NCBI RefSeq assembly: GCF_025965855.1 | Contig: NZ_JAOPWB010000183.1 | Coordinates: 1-42,107 of the forward strand | Direction: 5' to 3' | DNA: 42,107 bases | Source of the DNA: Mycobacterium sp. | GTDB lineage: Bacteria; Actinomycetota; Actinomycetes; Mycobacteriales; Mycobacteriaceae | Part shown: positions 8,259-16,551 of the stretch, one piece after another | How the letters are laid out: each line of letters starts with the position of its first letter | How positions within the stretch are numbered: position 1 is the first letter of the stretch | Program-made: the position numbers and the translations under genes | Notes under the pieces: model-generated | Told to the model about the DNA's origin: nothing | What the model saw: only the letters and a program-made list of their open reading frames with translations | The model's database searches: none

Positions 8259-9199
8259 TGATCGGTGCCGAGCGTGGCGATATGGCCCGCAAGGTGCACA
8301 AGCTGGCGTCCGACATCGAATGGGCCGAGTCTGCGGGTCTGGACACCGCGTGGATGCCGCAGGTACCCAACGACTTCGACTGTCTGACCATGGTATCGCT
8401 GACGGCCGCGCACAGCTCGCGCATCGAGCTGGGTACTGCGGTGGTGCCGCTGCAGGCCCAGCATCCGATTGCCCTTGCCCGCCAGGCGCTCTCGACGCAC
8501 GCGGTGGCCGGTGGACGGTTGGCGCTGGGCGTCGGACCTTCGCACCACTGGATCATCAGGGACATGCTCGGCTTGCCGTATGAGAAGCCGGCGGCTTACA
8601 CCCGCGATTACCTGCAGGTCCTCAACGCTGCCATTGCCGGGCCGGGACCGGTTGACGTCGAGAATGATTCGTTCGCGGTGCACAATCCATTGGTGATCGG
8701 GGCCGATACCCCGATGCCGGTGCTGGTCGCCGCGCTGGGGCCGGTGATGCTGCAGCTTGCCGGTGAACTCGCCGACGGCACCGTGTTGTGGATGGCCGAC
8801 GAGCGCGCGATCGGTGATCACATCGCGCCGAAGATCACCAAGGCCGCCGCGGATGCCGGTCGACCCGCGCCGCGGATCGTGGCGGGTATCCCGGTATGCC
8901 TGTGTGCGCCTGCACAAGTCGACGAGGCCAAGGAGCGGGCCAACCGCATCCTCGGCGAGGCCGAGGTGTCGCCCAACTATCAGCGCCTGCTTGAACGCGG
9001 CGATGCCCGCGATGTCGGCGATCTGTGTGCAGCCGGCGACTCGGAACAGATTCTGCGCCGATTCCGCTCTTTCGCCGACGCCGGCGTGACCGATCTGTCG
9101 GTGCGGCTGCTGCCGATCGGGGACAACCGCGACGAACTCGTCGCCTCCAAACGCCGGACACGGGAAGTGATCGCCTCGCTCGCGGCGGAGTTGCGTTGA
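8243..9199 (+). CDS. LLM-class F420-dependent oxidoreductase
   Basis: A 318-residue luciferase-like TIM barrel of the mycobacterial F420-dependent type (resembling the TIGR03564 group). Recognisable parts are the N-terminal strand MRVGVMIGAE, WAESAGLDTAWMPQVPN, the IELGTAVVPLQAQHPIALARQA segment and GRLALGVGPSHHWII, followed by the C-terminal TEQ-like helix DAGVTDLSVRLLPIG. It would transfer hydride from F420H2, or oxidise with F420, on a small-molecule intermediate. The GTG at 8243 follows an AGAGGAA ribosome site embedded in the end of the mutase small-subunit gene. It sits between the mutase and a CoA-transferase, so the substrate is probably a pathway acyl or ketone intermediate; this is inference. 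Confidence 0.85.
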   Translation: MRVGVMIGAERGDMARKVHKLASDIEWAESAGLDTAWMPQVPNDFDCLTMVSLTAAHSSRIELGTAVVPLQAQHPIALARQALSTHAVAGGRLALGVGPSHHWIIRDMLGLPYEKPAAYTRDYLQVLNAAIAGPGPVDVENDSFAVHNPLVIGADTPMPVLVAALGPVMLQLAGELADGTVLWMADERAIGDHIAPKITKAAADAGRPAPRIVAGIPVCLCAPAQVDEAKERANRILGEAEVSPNYQRLLERGDARDVGDLCAAGDSEQILRRFRSFADAGVTDLSVRLLPIGDNRDELVASKRRTREVIASLAAELR

Positions 9200-10227
9200 C
9201 GGCCAACACCGCTCCGCTGGCGGGGATACGCATCCTCGAGGTCGGCACCATGCTGGCCGGTCCGTACGCGACCATGCTGCTGGCCGACCTCGGCGCCGAG
9301 GTCACCAAGATCGAGCCGCGCGGGGGCGAGATCTCCCGGGGGGTGGGATCCAGCTACTTCGCAAGCCTCAACCGCAACAAGTCCAGCGTCTGCCTCGACC
9401 TGAATTCCGAGGCGGGACAGCAGCGTTTGGGCGAGTTGGTCGCGGAATCCCACGCGCTGCTGGTGAACCTCAAGCCGTCGGCCATCCGCCGGCTGGGACT
9501 CACCTACGGGCAGTTGCGGCGGCACAACGAGCGGATCGTGTGCGTGGCGATCACGGGTTTCGGGCTGAACGGCGGCGACGACCCGGCCTTCGATTATGTG
9601 GTCCAGGCGGGTGTCGGCATCGCCGCGCTGACCGGCGATCCGGACGGCCCGCCGACGCTGCCGGGATATTCCTCGGCCGATAACTCCACCGGAATGTGTG
9701 CGGCGCTGGGGCTTTTGGCCAAGATCGTCTCGAGTACGGGCGGGCAGGTGGATGTGTCGCTGCGCGACGTCATGCTCTCGCAGCTCAACTACCACGCCTC
9801 GGCCTATCTCAACAACGGCGTCGAGCCGCAGCGCCGGCCCAACGGGGCGCACTCGTATTACGTTCCCGCACAGCTCTTTCAGACCGCAGATGGTTATCTG
9901 GCGCTGTTCATCACCCATGACGGCTTCTGGAAATCCTTTGCCACGGAAGCGGGTATCGGCGGTTTCGAGACGATGGCTGAGCGGGTGGCCCGGCGCGATG
10001 AGGTTCTTGGCGTCGTCACGTCGATGCTTGCCACCGACACCGCCGCCGGCTGGGAACGGAGACTGCGACCCCTCGGTGTCCCGGCCGCGGCCGTCAGGAC
10101 GCTGCCCGAGGCGCTCAAAGCGACCCCGGAAGTGGTTGTTACGGCTGGTGATTTCCGCCTCGTCGGGAGTCCCATCCGTGTTTCAGGCTATGAGCCCGAC
10201 TACCGTCCGCCGCCGGAGCTGAGCTGA
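9196..10227 (+). CDS. Class III CoA-transferase (CaiB/BaiF family)
   Basis: A 343-residue family III CoA-transferase that moves CoA between carboxylic acids. The N-terminal Rossmann part has LAGIRILEVGTMLAGPYATMLLADLGAEVTKIE, then RNKSSVCLDL. The likely catalytic aspartate is D162 in YSSADNSTG, which forms the acyl-anhydride in this family. I place the start at TTG 9196, which overlaps the upstream stop as TTGA; the conserved fold begins only ten residues later. The protein is somewhat short for the family (usually 380-410). As the last gene of the mutase operon it likely loads or recycles CoA for the mutase substrate or product. Confidence 0.87.
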   Translation: MTANTAPLAGIRILEVGTMLAGPYATMLLADLGAEVTKIEPRGGEISRGVGSSYFASLNRNKSSVCLDLNSEAGQQRLGELVAESHALLVNLKPSAIRRLGLTYGQLRRHNERIVCVAITGFGLNGGDDPAFDYVVQAGVGIAALTGDPDGPPTLPGYSSADNSTGMCAALGLLAKIVSSTGGQVDVSLRDVMLSQLNYHASAYLNNGVEPQRRPNGAHSYYVPAQLFQTADGYLALFITHDGFWKSFATEAGIGGFETMAERVARRDEVLGVVTSMLATDTAAGWERRLRPLGVPAAAVRTLPEALKATPEVVVTAGDFRLVGSPIRVSGYEPDYRPPPELS

Positions 10228-10237
10228 CCAAGCCGCC

Positions 10238-10292
10238 GAACGTCGAGTCGTTGCGGCACATCGCGTGGTTTCGCGCAATGAAGTCGACGTTC
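10238..10292. terminator. Hairpin between convergent genes
   Basis: GAACGTCGA (10238-10246) pairs perfectly with TCGACGTTC (10284-10292), and a smaller CGCG/CGCG pair lies in the loop. It fills the 69-base gap between the CoA-transferase stop and the LysR stop and has no T tract, as is usual for mycobacterial intrinsic terminators. It would work for both directions. Confidence 0.55.
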
Positions 10293-10296
10293 GCCG

Positions 10297-11190
10297 TCAA
10301 GAGTTGAGGTGGGCTTCCGCGAGCTTGCGGAACGCCACCACCAGACGACTGCGGTCGCCTGCGCGCGTCGCCAAAACGACGTGGCTGGGCTCGACGCCAT
10401 CCAAGGGGACCGTCGTGATGTCCGGCCGCAGGGTGTTGCCGTGAAGGCCGGCGGTGATGGCCACCGCCTGCCCGGACGCGATGAGTTCGAACTTATCTTC
10501 GATCGCATCGATGAACGGACCATCGGGTGCTCGGCGCCCATCGGGACGAGGGTCGATGCGCCAGAAGGCACTCCAGGCCGGATCGGAGTGCCGCACCCGA
10601 GGCATCGGCTCGTCGGCGATGTCGTCGAGGGTGACTGATTCCCTGCCTGCCAGGCGATGATCGATGGGCACCGCCAGCACCCGAGGCTCGTCGTAGAGGA
10701 CGGTCACGTGCAGCTGGTCGGTGGGGAACGGCAGCCGGGTCACGACCGCGTCCACTCGATGGTCGAGCAGCGCAGGACGGGCTTGATCCCAATCCAGGTG
10801 CATGACTTGCACATCGGCGTCGGGGTGCTCGCGGCGCAACTCGCGCACCGCCGGGGTGGTAATTAGGCCCGCCGTGTAGCCGATGATGATGCGGCTGGGC
10901 TGCGCGGCGGCCCGGGCCTGCGCCGTGGCTTGGGCCGCCGAGCGCAACAGCGCCTTGGCCCGGGGCAGGAACACCTCGCCGGCATCCGTGAGCCGCGTGC
11001 CTTGCGGTGTGCGGTCCAGCAACCGGGCGCCCAGCTGCTGCTCCAGCCGGCGAATCTGCCGGCTCAACGACGGCTGCGCGACGCGCAGGGCGGCGGCCGC
11101 CCGGCCGAAGTGTCGATGCTCGGCCACCACAACGAAATACCCGACCAGCCGCAGGTCCAGGTCCACCACCGGCGATGCCGAGTCCGTCAT
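10297..11190 (-). CDS. LysR-family transcriptional regulator
   Basis: A 297-residue LysR regulator. The N-terminal winged helix-turn-helix is clear: LRLVGYFVVVAEHRHFGRAAAALRVAQPSLSRQIRRLEQQLGARLLDR at about residues 13-60, followed by the linker helix. The effector domain begins at RIIIGYTAGLITTPAVREL near residue 100 and contains two Rossmann-like lobes. It is divergent from the SDR gene at 11359, the usual arrangement for a LysR regulator and its target, and a T-N11-A palindrome lies between them. It may also act on the convergent mutase operon. The effector is unknown. Confidence 0.92.
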   Translation of the reverse strand: MTDSASPVVDLDLRLVGYFVVVAEHRHFGRAAAALRVAQPSLSRQIRRLEQQLGARLLDRTPQGTRLTDAGEVFLPRAKALLRSAAQATAQARAAAQPSRIIIGYTAGLITTPAVRELRREHPDADVQVMHLDWDQARPALLDHRVDAVVTRLPFPTDQLHVTVLYDEPRVLAVPIDHRLAGRESVTLDDIADEPMPRVRHSDPAWSAFWRIDPRPDGRRAPDGPFIDAIEDKFELIASGQAVAITAGLHGNTLRPDITTVPLDGVEPSHVVLATRAGDRSRLVVAFRKLAEAHLNS

Positions 11191-11252
11191 GCGCCCAGTG
11201 TAGCCATGGTAGTTCGCCCGGTGTTCACATACAGCCCTGCTGATCTGCTGTG

Positions 11253-11267
11253 ATGCCTCAATTGCAT
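11253..11267. promoter_or_regulatory. Candidate LysR operator
   Basis: ATGC-N7-GCAT, containing a T-N11-A core (T11254 to A11266), lies in the 168-base space between the divergent LysR and SDR genes. This fits the LysR consensus box in symmetry and position. The call rests on pattern only. Confidence 0.5.
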
Positions 11268-11358
11268 CGTGTCATTTGAAATAGGACTTGGACACACCGC
11301 CGAGGGCCGTCATTGACTTGATGGCATACCCGCCCAACAAGACCGAGAAGGATCTTCC

Positions 11359-12255
11359 ATGCACGTCTTTGTCACCGGCGCGACCGGACACATCGGTTCT
11401 GCCGTCGTCACCGAACTCCTGGAAGCCGGGCACGAGGTCACCGGCCTGGCCCGGTCGGACGAGGGCGCCGCCGCGCTGGCCGCCGCCGGCGCCACGGCGC
11501 GCCGGGGCGACCTCGATGACCTCGACGGCTTGCGGGATGCCGCGGCGGCGTCCGACGGCGTCATTCATCTCGCCTTCAAACACGACTTCAACGACTACGC
11601 GGGAGCTGCCGAGACGGACCTGCGCGCCGCCGAAGCCCTTGGGGAGGCGCTTGTCGGTTCGGACCGGCCCTTCGTCATCACCTCGGGCACGCTCTTGCTT
11701 GCATTCGCCGCACCGGGGCGCATCGCGACCGAACATGAGACGTTGCCCGGCGGACCGCGGATCGACTCCGAGAACGCGGTGATCGCGCTGGGCGAACGCG
11801 GGGTGCGGTCGTCGGTCGTTCGGCTTTCGCCATTGGTGCACAGCAACCTGGACCACCACGGCTTCGCCCACCACCTGATCAACACCGCCCGCGACACGGG
11901 CGTGTCGGCCTACCTCGGCGACGGCTCCAACCGCTGGCCCGCCGTGCACACGCTCGACGCCGCGCACATGTACCGGCTGGCGCTGGAAAAGGCTCCGGCG
12001 GGAACGCGACTGCACGGCGTCGCCGACGAGGGCGTGCCGTTCCGCGACATCGCCGGGGTCATCGGCAACCATTTGAGTCTGCCGGTCGTCAGCATCGCCA
12101 GCGAACAAGCGGCCGACCACTTCGGTTTCCTCGCCGCATTCGCAGCTCTGGACAACCCGACCTCGAACGCCCTCACGCAGAAAGTGCTGGATTGGCATCC
12201 CGAACACCCCGGGCTGATCGAAGACCTCGACGAAGGCCACTACTTCAGCGTGTGA
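11359..12255 (+). CDS. Extended SDR / NAD-dependent epimerase-dehydratase family protein
   Basis: A 298-residue NAD(P)-binding protein. The N-terminal nucleotide motif is VTGATGHIGSAVV (residues 5-17), followed by GDLDDLDGLRDAAAASDGVIHLAF, typical of atypical or extended SDRs. The classical YxxxK is not obvious: the segment around residues 130-150 reads RIDSENAVIALGERG, so it may be one of the divergent SDRs without the standard tetrad. The C-terminal domain (HGVADEGVPFRDIAGVIG) resembles the substrate-binding part of these proteins. AAGGA precedes the ATG. It is the likely target of the divergent LysR regulator. The exact reaction is unknown. Confidence 0.82.
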   Translation: MHVFVTGATGHIGSAVVTELLEAGHEVTGLARSDEGAAALAAAGATARRGDLDDLDGLRDAAAASDGVIHLAFKHDFNDYAGAAETDLRAAEALGEALVGSDRPFVITSGTLLLAFAAPGRIATEHETLPGGPRIDSENAVIALGERGVRSSVVRLSPLVHSNLDHHGFAHHLINTARDTGVSAYLGDGSNRWPAVHTLDAAHMYRLALEKAPAGTRLHGVADEGVPFRDIAGVIGNHLSLPVVSIASEQAADHFGFLAAFAALDNPTSNALTQKVLDWHPEHPGLIEDLDEGHYFSV

Positions 12256-12267
12256 AGGAGGATCGCC

Positions 12268-12392
12268 GTGGATAACACCGTCGTCGACGCAGTCCGCCAG
12301 GCGTTGGGGCCGGTTGGCGCGTGCCTGCCCGTCTCGCCTCGGGCATAAGGCAGCTCGCACAACTAGATCCAGTGCTGGCCGAACTGAGCTAG
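12268..12392 (+). pseudogene. Internally deleted LLM-class oxidoreductase remnant
   Basis: A strong AAGGAGG ribosome site is followed by GTG and a 26-codon frame reading DNTVVDAVRQALGPVGACLPVS, which matches the start of F420-type LLM oxidoreductases (TIGR03620-like), then a stop at 12346. In another frame just after it, ASGIRQLAQLDPVLAELS followed by TAG at 12390 looks like the end of the same kind of protein. So only the first 22 or so and last 18 or so codons remain. It lies 12 bases after the SDR stop, as a former operon partner would. Family assignment of such short ends is tentative. Confidence 0.5.
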
Positions 12393-12703
12393 CCGCCGCA
12401 CTCGGTCGTCGTCTCGAGCAGTCGCGGAATGGGCGCAGGATCCAACTGCAGGGCATCGGACATGTGCAGCTGTCCGGCGTTGGCAATCATGTTGTCCAAG
12501 ATGGCCTGAAGATCCTCGCCTTCGAGTTCATAGATGGCGACATAGGGCCCCTGCCCGTCAACCGGACGCAGCCGGCGTGCCGAGACGATTCCGTCGAGCG
12601 CCAGCAGCTCGGGCAAATGTACTTCGTCGTACCAGGTGTTGTACTCCTGCTCGCGCTCGGGCGAACTGGGCCGACTCTCGACGTACATGATGCCCTTGGC
12701 CAT
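12389..12703 (-). CDS. Small dimeric alpha-beta barrel protein (DUF4286-like)
   Basis: A 104-residue protein with the pattern of a ferredoxin-like alpha-beta barrel: first strand KGIMYVESRPS, helix EREQEYNTWYDEVHLPELLAL, then GIVSARRLRP and YVAIYELEG. The WYDEVHLPE helix with a following I-V-S-A-R-R-L strand is typical of DUF4286/EthD-like proteins. Such proteins often accompany oxygenases or ring-cleavage enzymes, sometimes as lactone- or dienone-handling enzymes, but no catalytic role can be claimed here. It lies 19 bases downstream of the ferredoxin gene and is probably co-transcribed with it. Confidence 0.72.
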   Translation of the reverse strand: MAKGIMYVESRPSSPEREQEYNTWYDEVHLPELLALDGIVSARRLRPVDGQGPYVAIYELEGEDLQAILDNMIANAGQLHMSDALQLDPAPIPRLLETTTECGG

Positions 12704-12722
12704 TGTCGCCGCCTCTCTGTGG

Positions 12723-13079
12723 CTACTCGTAGCGCACCGTGATCGACTCGGTGTCGGGTACGCCCTGGCACGTCAGAATGTAGCCTTCGGCCACTTCGTC
12801 CTCTTCGAGAGCGTCGTTGACCCGCATGGTCGCATGGCCTTCGATCAGCCGAGCCATGCATGTACCGCAATTGCCCGCCTCGCAACTGAACGGCGGTTCC
12901 AGTCCCGCCCGCCGCGCGCTTTCCAACAGGGTTTCGCCGGGGACTAGCGGCACCGACACCTTCTTGCGGTCGAGGTGAATCGTCACCGTGCCTGCCTCGG
13001 CATCTTCCTTGGTTGCGGAGTTGGATGCGGGATCTGTCACCCGGGGAGTCTCCTCGATGATCGTGGTGACCGTCACCAT
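12723..13079 (-). CDS. Stand-alone [2Fe-2S] plant-type ferredoxin
   Basis: A 118-residue ferredoxin. The cluster ligands are C66, C71, C74 and C104 in CEAGNCGTC and LTCQG, the spacing of plant-type ferredoxins and of the C-terminal domain of KshB/HsaB-like reductases. The reductase part (FAD and NAD domains) is absent. The first 30 residues are a polar, low-complexity extension. I use ATG 13079; the longer frame from 13151 crosses the palindromic promoter. It likely carries electrons for an oxygenase that is not encoded nearby, or for an acyl-CoA dehydrogenase of the divergent operon; neither can be shown. Confidence 0.88.
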   Translation of the reverse strand: MVTVTTIIEETPRVTDPASNSATKEDAEAGTVTIHLDRKKVSVPLVPGETLLESARRAGLEPPFSCEAGNCGTCMARLIEGHATMRVNDALEEDEVAEGYILTCQGVPDTESITVRYE

Positions 13080-13096
13080 GACCGCCCCACCCGTAT

Positions 13097-13128
13097 TTGC
13101 ATTCTTCAGTATAGAGAATACTATTCTC
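13097..13128 (+). promoter_or_regulatory. Promoter with overlapping palindromic operator
   Basis: Between the divergent ferredoxin and ligase genes lies a perfect 15-base palindrome GAGAATA-C-TATTCTC (13114-13128). On the plus strand TTGCAT (13097) and TACTAT (13119) are spaced 16 bases and could be -35 and -10 boxes, so the palindrome would cover the -10. A close variant lies before the thiolase gene. A repressor of the TetR type is the natural candidate; none is encoded in the window. Confidence 0.65.
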
Positions 13129-13180
13129 ACAGAGCGATAGGGTCTTCTCAAGACGTTCGGACTGCTGGAAGGAACGGGAC

Positions 13181-14584
13181 GTGACCGAGCCGGCAGCGCT
13201 CGTGTTCGAGGAACGGCGATTCAGCCTGCCTCAGCTCGACGCCTTGGCCGACGGGCTGGCCGGGACCCTGACGAAAAGAGGTGTCGCCCCAGGTCAGCGG
13301 GTAGCGGTCATGGCATCCAACCGGCCGGAGTTTGTGGCCGCCTTGCTCGCGATCTGGCGGCTGGCCGCCACCGCGGTCCTCATCAGCCCCGCGTGGAAGC
13401 GCGACGAGGTCGACCACGCGCTCGCAATCACCGGCCCGGCGCACGCCGTCGGAGACCATCCCGAGCTGGCCGGCCTGATGCCGATGCTGCACCTGGACGA
13501 ACCGATTCCCCCGGGAGCGCCGATACCCGGCTCGCCCCCGCCTCGCGCCGACGCCGTGCTGGTGTTCAGTTCCGGCACCACCGGTCTGCCCAAGGCCGTC
13601 CGCCACACCCACGCAGCGTTGGATGAGGCCGTGGGGCACTGGCGCACGGCGCTGCAGCTGACGCGACGCGACCGGATCCAGGTTGCCACGCCGCCGTCGC
13701 ACATCCTCGGCCTGCTGAACATCCTCACCGCGCTGCGGACCGGCGCCCAGATGCGGCTGCACCGTCGATTCGACATCGATCGGATGCTGCAGCACATCGA
13801 AAAGGACCGCATCACAGTAGAAATGGCGGTCGCGCCGATCGCGCTGGCCATCGCGTCGCACCCCAAGCTCGAAACCTACGACCTGTCCTCGCTCCGCTTC
13901 ATCATGTGGGGGGCGACGCCCGTCAGCCCCAGCGTCGCCGACACCGTGACCCGCCGGACCGGCGTTGGTTGGGTCCCCGCCTACGGCACCACGGAATTGC
14001 CTGTCATCGCATGTAATCCGCTGCAGGGGACCGGGCTTGACTCGGTGGGGCGTCCGGTGCCCGGGGTGGACCTGCGGGTGGTCTCGTTGGAGACCGGCCG
14101 GCCCGTCGGCCCGGGGGAGGTCGGCGAAATCCAGGCGCGGTCGATGTCGCTGATGGCCGGCTACCTGCCCGCCGAGGCGACCGCTGAGGCGATCCGTGAC
14201 GGCTGGTATCGCACGGGGGACGTCGGCTGGCTCGACGGCGCCGGTTGGCTGCGGATCACCGACCGTCTCAAAGAGATGATCAAAGTGCGCGGTTTCCAGG
14301 TCGCGCCGGCCGAAATCGAGACGGTGCTGCACGGCCATCCGGCCGTCAAAGACTGCGCGGTGTTCGGTGTTCCCGACGGCATCAACGGTGAGGCGATCGT
14401 TGCCGCCGTCGCGGCGCGCGCGCCGGTCGACCCATCCGACCTGACCGCCCGGGTGGACGAGAAGCTAGCGTCCTACAAACACCTGAGCCACATCGTGTTC
14501 GTTGACGATATACCGCGCCTGCCCTCGGGAAAGGTGCTGCGCCGAGTTCTCAAGGAGTCCTATGGATGTACGTCTGACAGCTGA
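13181..14584 (+). CDS. Acyl-CoA synthetase (FadD-like AMP-dependent ligase)
   Basis: A 467-residue adenylate-forming enzyme that would activate a carboxylic acid to its CoA thioester. Motifs: the P-loop VFSSGTTGLPKAVRHTH near residues 123-139, AYGTTELP, WYRTGDVGWLDGAGWLRITDRLKEMIKVRG (hinge and A8) and the C-terminal PRLPSGKVLRR with the catalytic lysine. The N-terminal domain is compact, without the long lid of fatty-acid FadDs, which suggests a small or alicyclic acid. The GTG start follows GGAAGG. It opens a five-part operon: ligase, two acyl-CoA dehydrogenase subunits and crotonase, each overlapping or touching the next. Confidence 0.92.
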   Translation: MTEPAALVFEERRFSLPQLDALADGLAGTLTKRGVAPGQRVAVMASNRPEFVAALLAIWRLAATAVLISPAWKRDEVDHALAITGPAHAVGDHPELAGLMPMLHLDEPIPPGAPIPGSPPPRADAVLVFSSGTTGLPKAVRHTHAALDEAVGHWRTALQLTRRDRIQVATPPSHILGLLNILTALRTGAQMRLHRRFDIDRMLQHIEKDRITVEMAVAPIALAIASHPKLETYDLSSLRFIMWGATPVSPSVADTVTRRTGVGWVPAYGTTELPVIACNPLQGTGLDSVGRPVPGVDLRVVSLETGRPVGPGEVGEIQARSMSLMAGYLPAEATAEAIRDGWYRTGDVGWLDGAGWLRITDRLKEMIKVRGFQVAPAEIETVLHGHPAVKDCAVFGVPDGINGEAIVAAVAARAPVDPSDLTARVDEKLASYKHLSHIVFVDDIPRLPSGKVLRRVLKESYGCTSDS

Positions 14585-15467
14585 ACAGCGGCAGCTCCGC
14601 GACGCCGCCGCCAAGCTGGCCGACGATCTCGGGCCCGGCGCGGTACAGGATCTCGACGACGACGCTCGAATCGCCCGCCTGGACAAGCAGATTGAGCTGA
14701 CTGGCTGGCGGGAGCTGCGATCGGACGGTGCTTCCGGCGTCGAAGTGGCCATCGTCGCGGAGGAATTCGGGCGCCGACTGGTCGACGTACCCTTCCTCGG
14801 GCCGGTGCTGGCCGACGATCTGGCCCGGCATATCGGTGCCGAGAGCGGGGGCTTGACCGTCGCGGTGGACGACCGGGTGATCGACGCCCGCGGCGCGCAG
14901 CGCGCACTGTCGCTCTCCGGCGGCACGGTCGTTGCGGCGGACATCGGCTCCATTCGCGCCGGCGCCGACCTGACCCGTGCCGAGGCGAACATCGTGGGAT
15001 CGCCGATGACTCTGGGCGAGGTGGCTTCCGATGTGGCCGCGCGGTGGCTGGCTCTCGCGCTGGTCACCACGTCGGCGGATCTGGTCGGCATCGCACGGGG
15101 CGCGCACGCGGTCGCGTGCGACTATGCGAAAATTCGCGAACAGTATGGCAAAACGATCGGATCGTATCAGGCCATCGCACACCTGTTGGCCGAAAGCCTT
15201 GCGCTGATTGAAGGTTCGGTGAGCGTGTTGCGCCATGCCGCGTGGGCGGTGGACGAACTAATGCCGGCCGAGGCCGTTCGGGCCGCCCAGGTCGCCAAGG
15301 TTTACTGCGCGCGCGCTACGCGCACCGTCTGCGAGACAGCCGTGCAGGTGCACGGCGGCATCGGGAATACCTGGGAATGCATCGCCCACGTCTACCTGCG
15401 CCGTGCGCTGACATCGACCGAACTGTGGCCCGTGACGCTGAAGGGGATCGACTTTGGACTTTCGTGA
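14562..15467 (+). CDS. Acyl-CoA dehydrogenase, short subunit
   Basis: A 301-residue acyl-CoA dehydrogenase-fold protein. The N-terminal helical part (DVRLTAEQRQLRDAAAKLADDLG) and C-terminal helical part (REQYGKTIGSYQAIAHLLAES ... VHGGIGNTWE) are present, while the middle beta domain is reduced. Paired small and large dehydrogenases encoded side by side form alpha2beta2 complexes in mycobacteria (for example ChsE1-ChsE2 for cholesterol), with one active site per pair. I choose ATG 14562 after AAGGAG, which lies inside the end of the ligase gene. The partner is the next gene. Confidence 0.87.
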   Translation: MDVRLTAEQRQLRDAAAKLADDLGPGAVQDLDDDARIARLDKQIELTGWRELRSDGASGVEVAIVAEEFGRRLVDVPFLGPVLADDLARHIGAESGGLTVAVDDRVIDARGAQRALSLSGGTVVAADIGSIRAGADLTRAEANIVGSPMTLGEVASDVAARWLALALVTTSADLVGIARGAHAVACDYAKIREQYGKTIGSYQAIAHLLAESLALIEGSVSVLRHAAWAVDELMPAEAVRAAQVAKVYCARATRTVCETAVQVHGGIGNTWECIAHVYLRRALTSTELWPVTLKGIDFGLS

Positions 15468-16551
15468 TTCGCCCGACGAGGCCGCCTTCCGGGAGCGCCT
15501 GCGCACCTGGCTGGCGACGCATGCCAAGGAATTTGCCGGGTCGGGTGACGAATATTGGGAGCGCATGGCCGAGTGGCACCGGGCCCTATACGACAACGGC
15601 TTTTTCGGCCTGTCCTGGCCCCGTGACTACGGTGGCCAGGAGCTGCCGCCGGTGTACGACGTCATCGTCGATGAGGAGTTGGTGCGCGCCGGCGCTCCGC
15701 TCCGTCCCAGCGTGGGATACCTGGTTTTCGGCGTCGGGCGCCACGGAAGTGACGAGCTGCGGAAACGCTTCCTGCCCGGCATCATCAACGGCACCGAGCG
15801 GTGGTGCCAGGGCTTCAGCGAACCCGGCGCCGGCTCCGATCTGGCATCGCTGACCACCTCCGCCACCCGCGAAGGCGACACCTATGTGGTGCACGGACAC
15901 AAGATTTGGACGAGCTACTCCGACGTCGCGGATTGGTGTCTGCTGCTGGCCCGCACCGACCCGGAGGCCAAACGCCATCGGGGCCTGTCGGCGTTTGTGC
16001 TCGACATGAAACAGCCTGGCGTGCAACAGCGTCCGTTGCGCATGATGAACGGAGTCACCAACGAATTCGGCCAGGTGTTCTTCGACGGCGCCACGGTACC
16101 GGCGGACCGGATGGTCGGTGCCCCCGGCGAAGGATGGGCCGTCGCCATGACCGTCGTCGGGCACGAGCGCGAGCCATCCACTCTCGGCTACGCCGCCCGA
16201 TACGGCAAACTCGTCCGAAACCTGTTCGCGCACTGGGATGATCACGAAGGGGCGGTTCCCGAAGAGCTCGCCTGGGCGGCGGTCGAGTCGGAGATGCTGA
16301 CACACCACGTCCGGCGGCGCCTGTCCGAGCAGTTGGACGGGGTCTCCCACGGCCCGGAAGGATCGCTCGACAAGCTGCTGATGACCTGGGTCGAGCAATC
16401 GGTGGGGCACGCCGCGCTGGCGGTCAGCGGGACCCGCGATCCGGACCTGCTCAGCGTCTATCTGTACAGTCGCGCGCAGAGCGTGATGGGCGGGACGTCA
16501 CAGATACAGAAGAACATCATCGCCTCGCGAATCTTGGGATTGGGAGTCTGA
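15454..16551 (+). CDS. Acyl-CoA dehydrogenase, large subunit
   Basis: A 365-residue acyl-CoA dehydrogenase. Visible parts: N-terminal FGLSWPRDYGGQELPPVYD, the FAD/substrate segment RWCQGFSEPGAGSDLASLTTSATREGDTYVVHGHKIWTSYSD, the beta-domain strand GVTNEFGQVFFDGATVPADRMVG and the C-terminal SVMGGTSQIQKNIIASRILG, which carries the FAD pyrophosphate contact. The TTG start at 15454 follows AAGGGG and overlaps the small-subunit gene by 14 bases. It would oxidise the CoA ester made by the ligase to an enoyl-CoA. The short/large pairing suggests a bulky or ring-bearing substrate, by analogy only. Confidence 0.91.
   Translation: MDFRDSPDEAAFRERLRTWLATHAKEFAGSGDEYWERMAEWHRALYDNGFFGLSWPRDYGGQELPPVYDVIVDEELVRAGAPLRPSVGYLVFGVGRHGSDELRKRFLPGIINGTERWCQGFSEPGAGSDLASLTTSATREGDTYVVHGHKIWTSYSDVADWCLLLARTDPEAKRHRGLSAFVLDMKQPGVQQRPLRMMNGVTNEFGQVFFDGATVPADRMVGAPGEGWAVAMTVVGHEREPSTLGYAARYGKLVRNLFAHWDDHEGAVPEELAWAAVESEMLTHHVRRRLSEQLDGVSHGPEGSLDKLLMTWVEQSVGHAALAVSGTRDPDLLSVYLYSRAQSVMGGTSQIQKNIIASRILGLGV

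Noticed and set aside
11272..12486. Minus-strand open frame of 404 codons antisense to the SDR
   Set aside because: Shadow frame without recognisable motifs; the SDR has the GATGHIG cofactor motif and a ribosome site.
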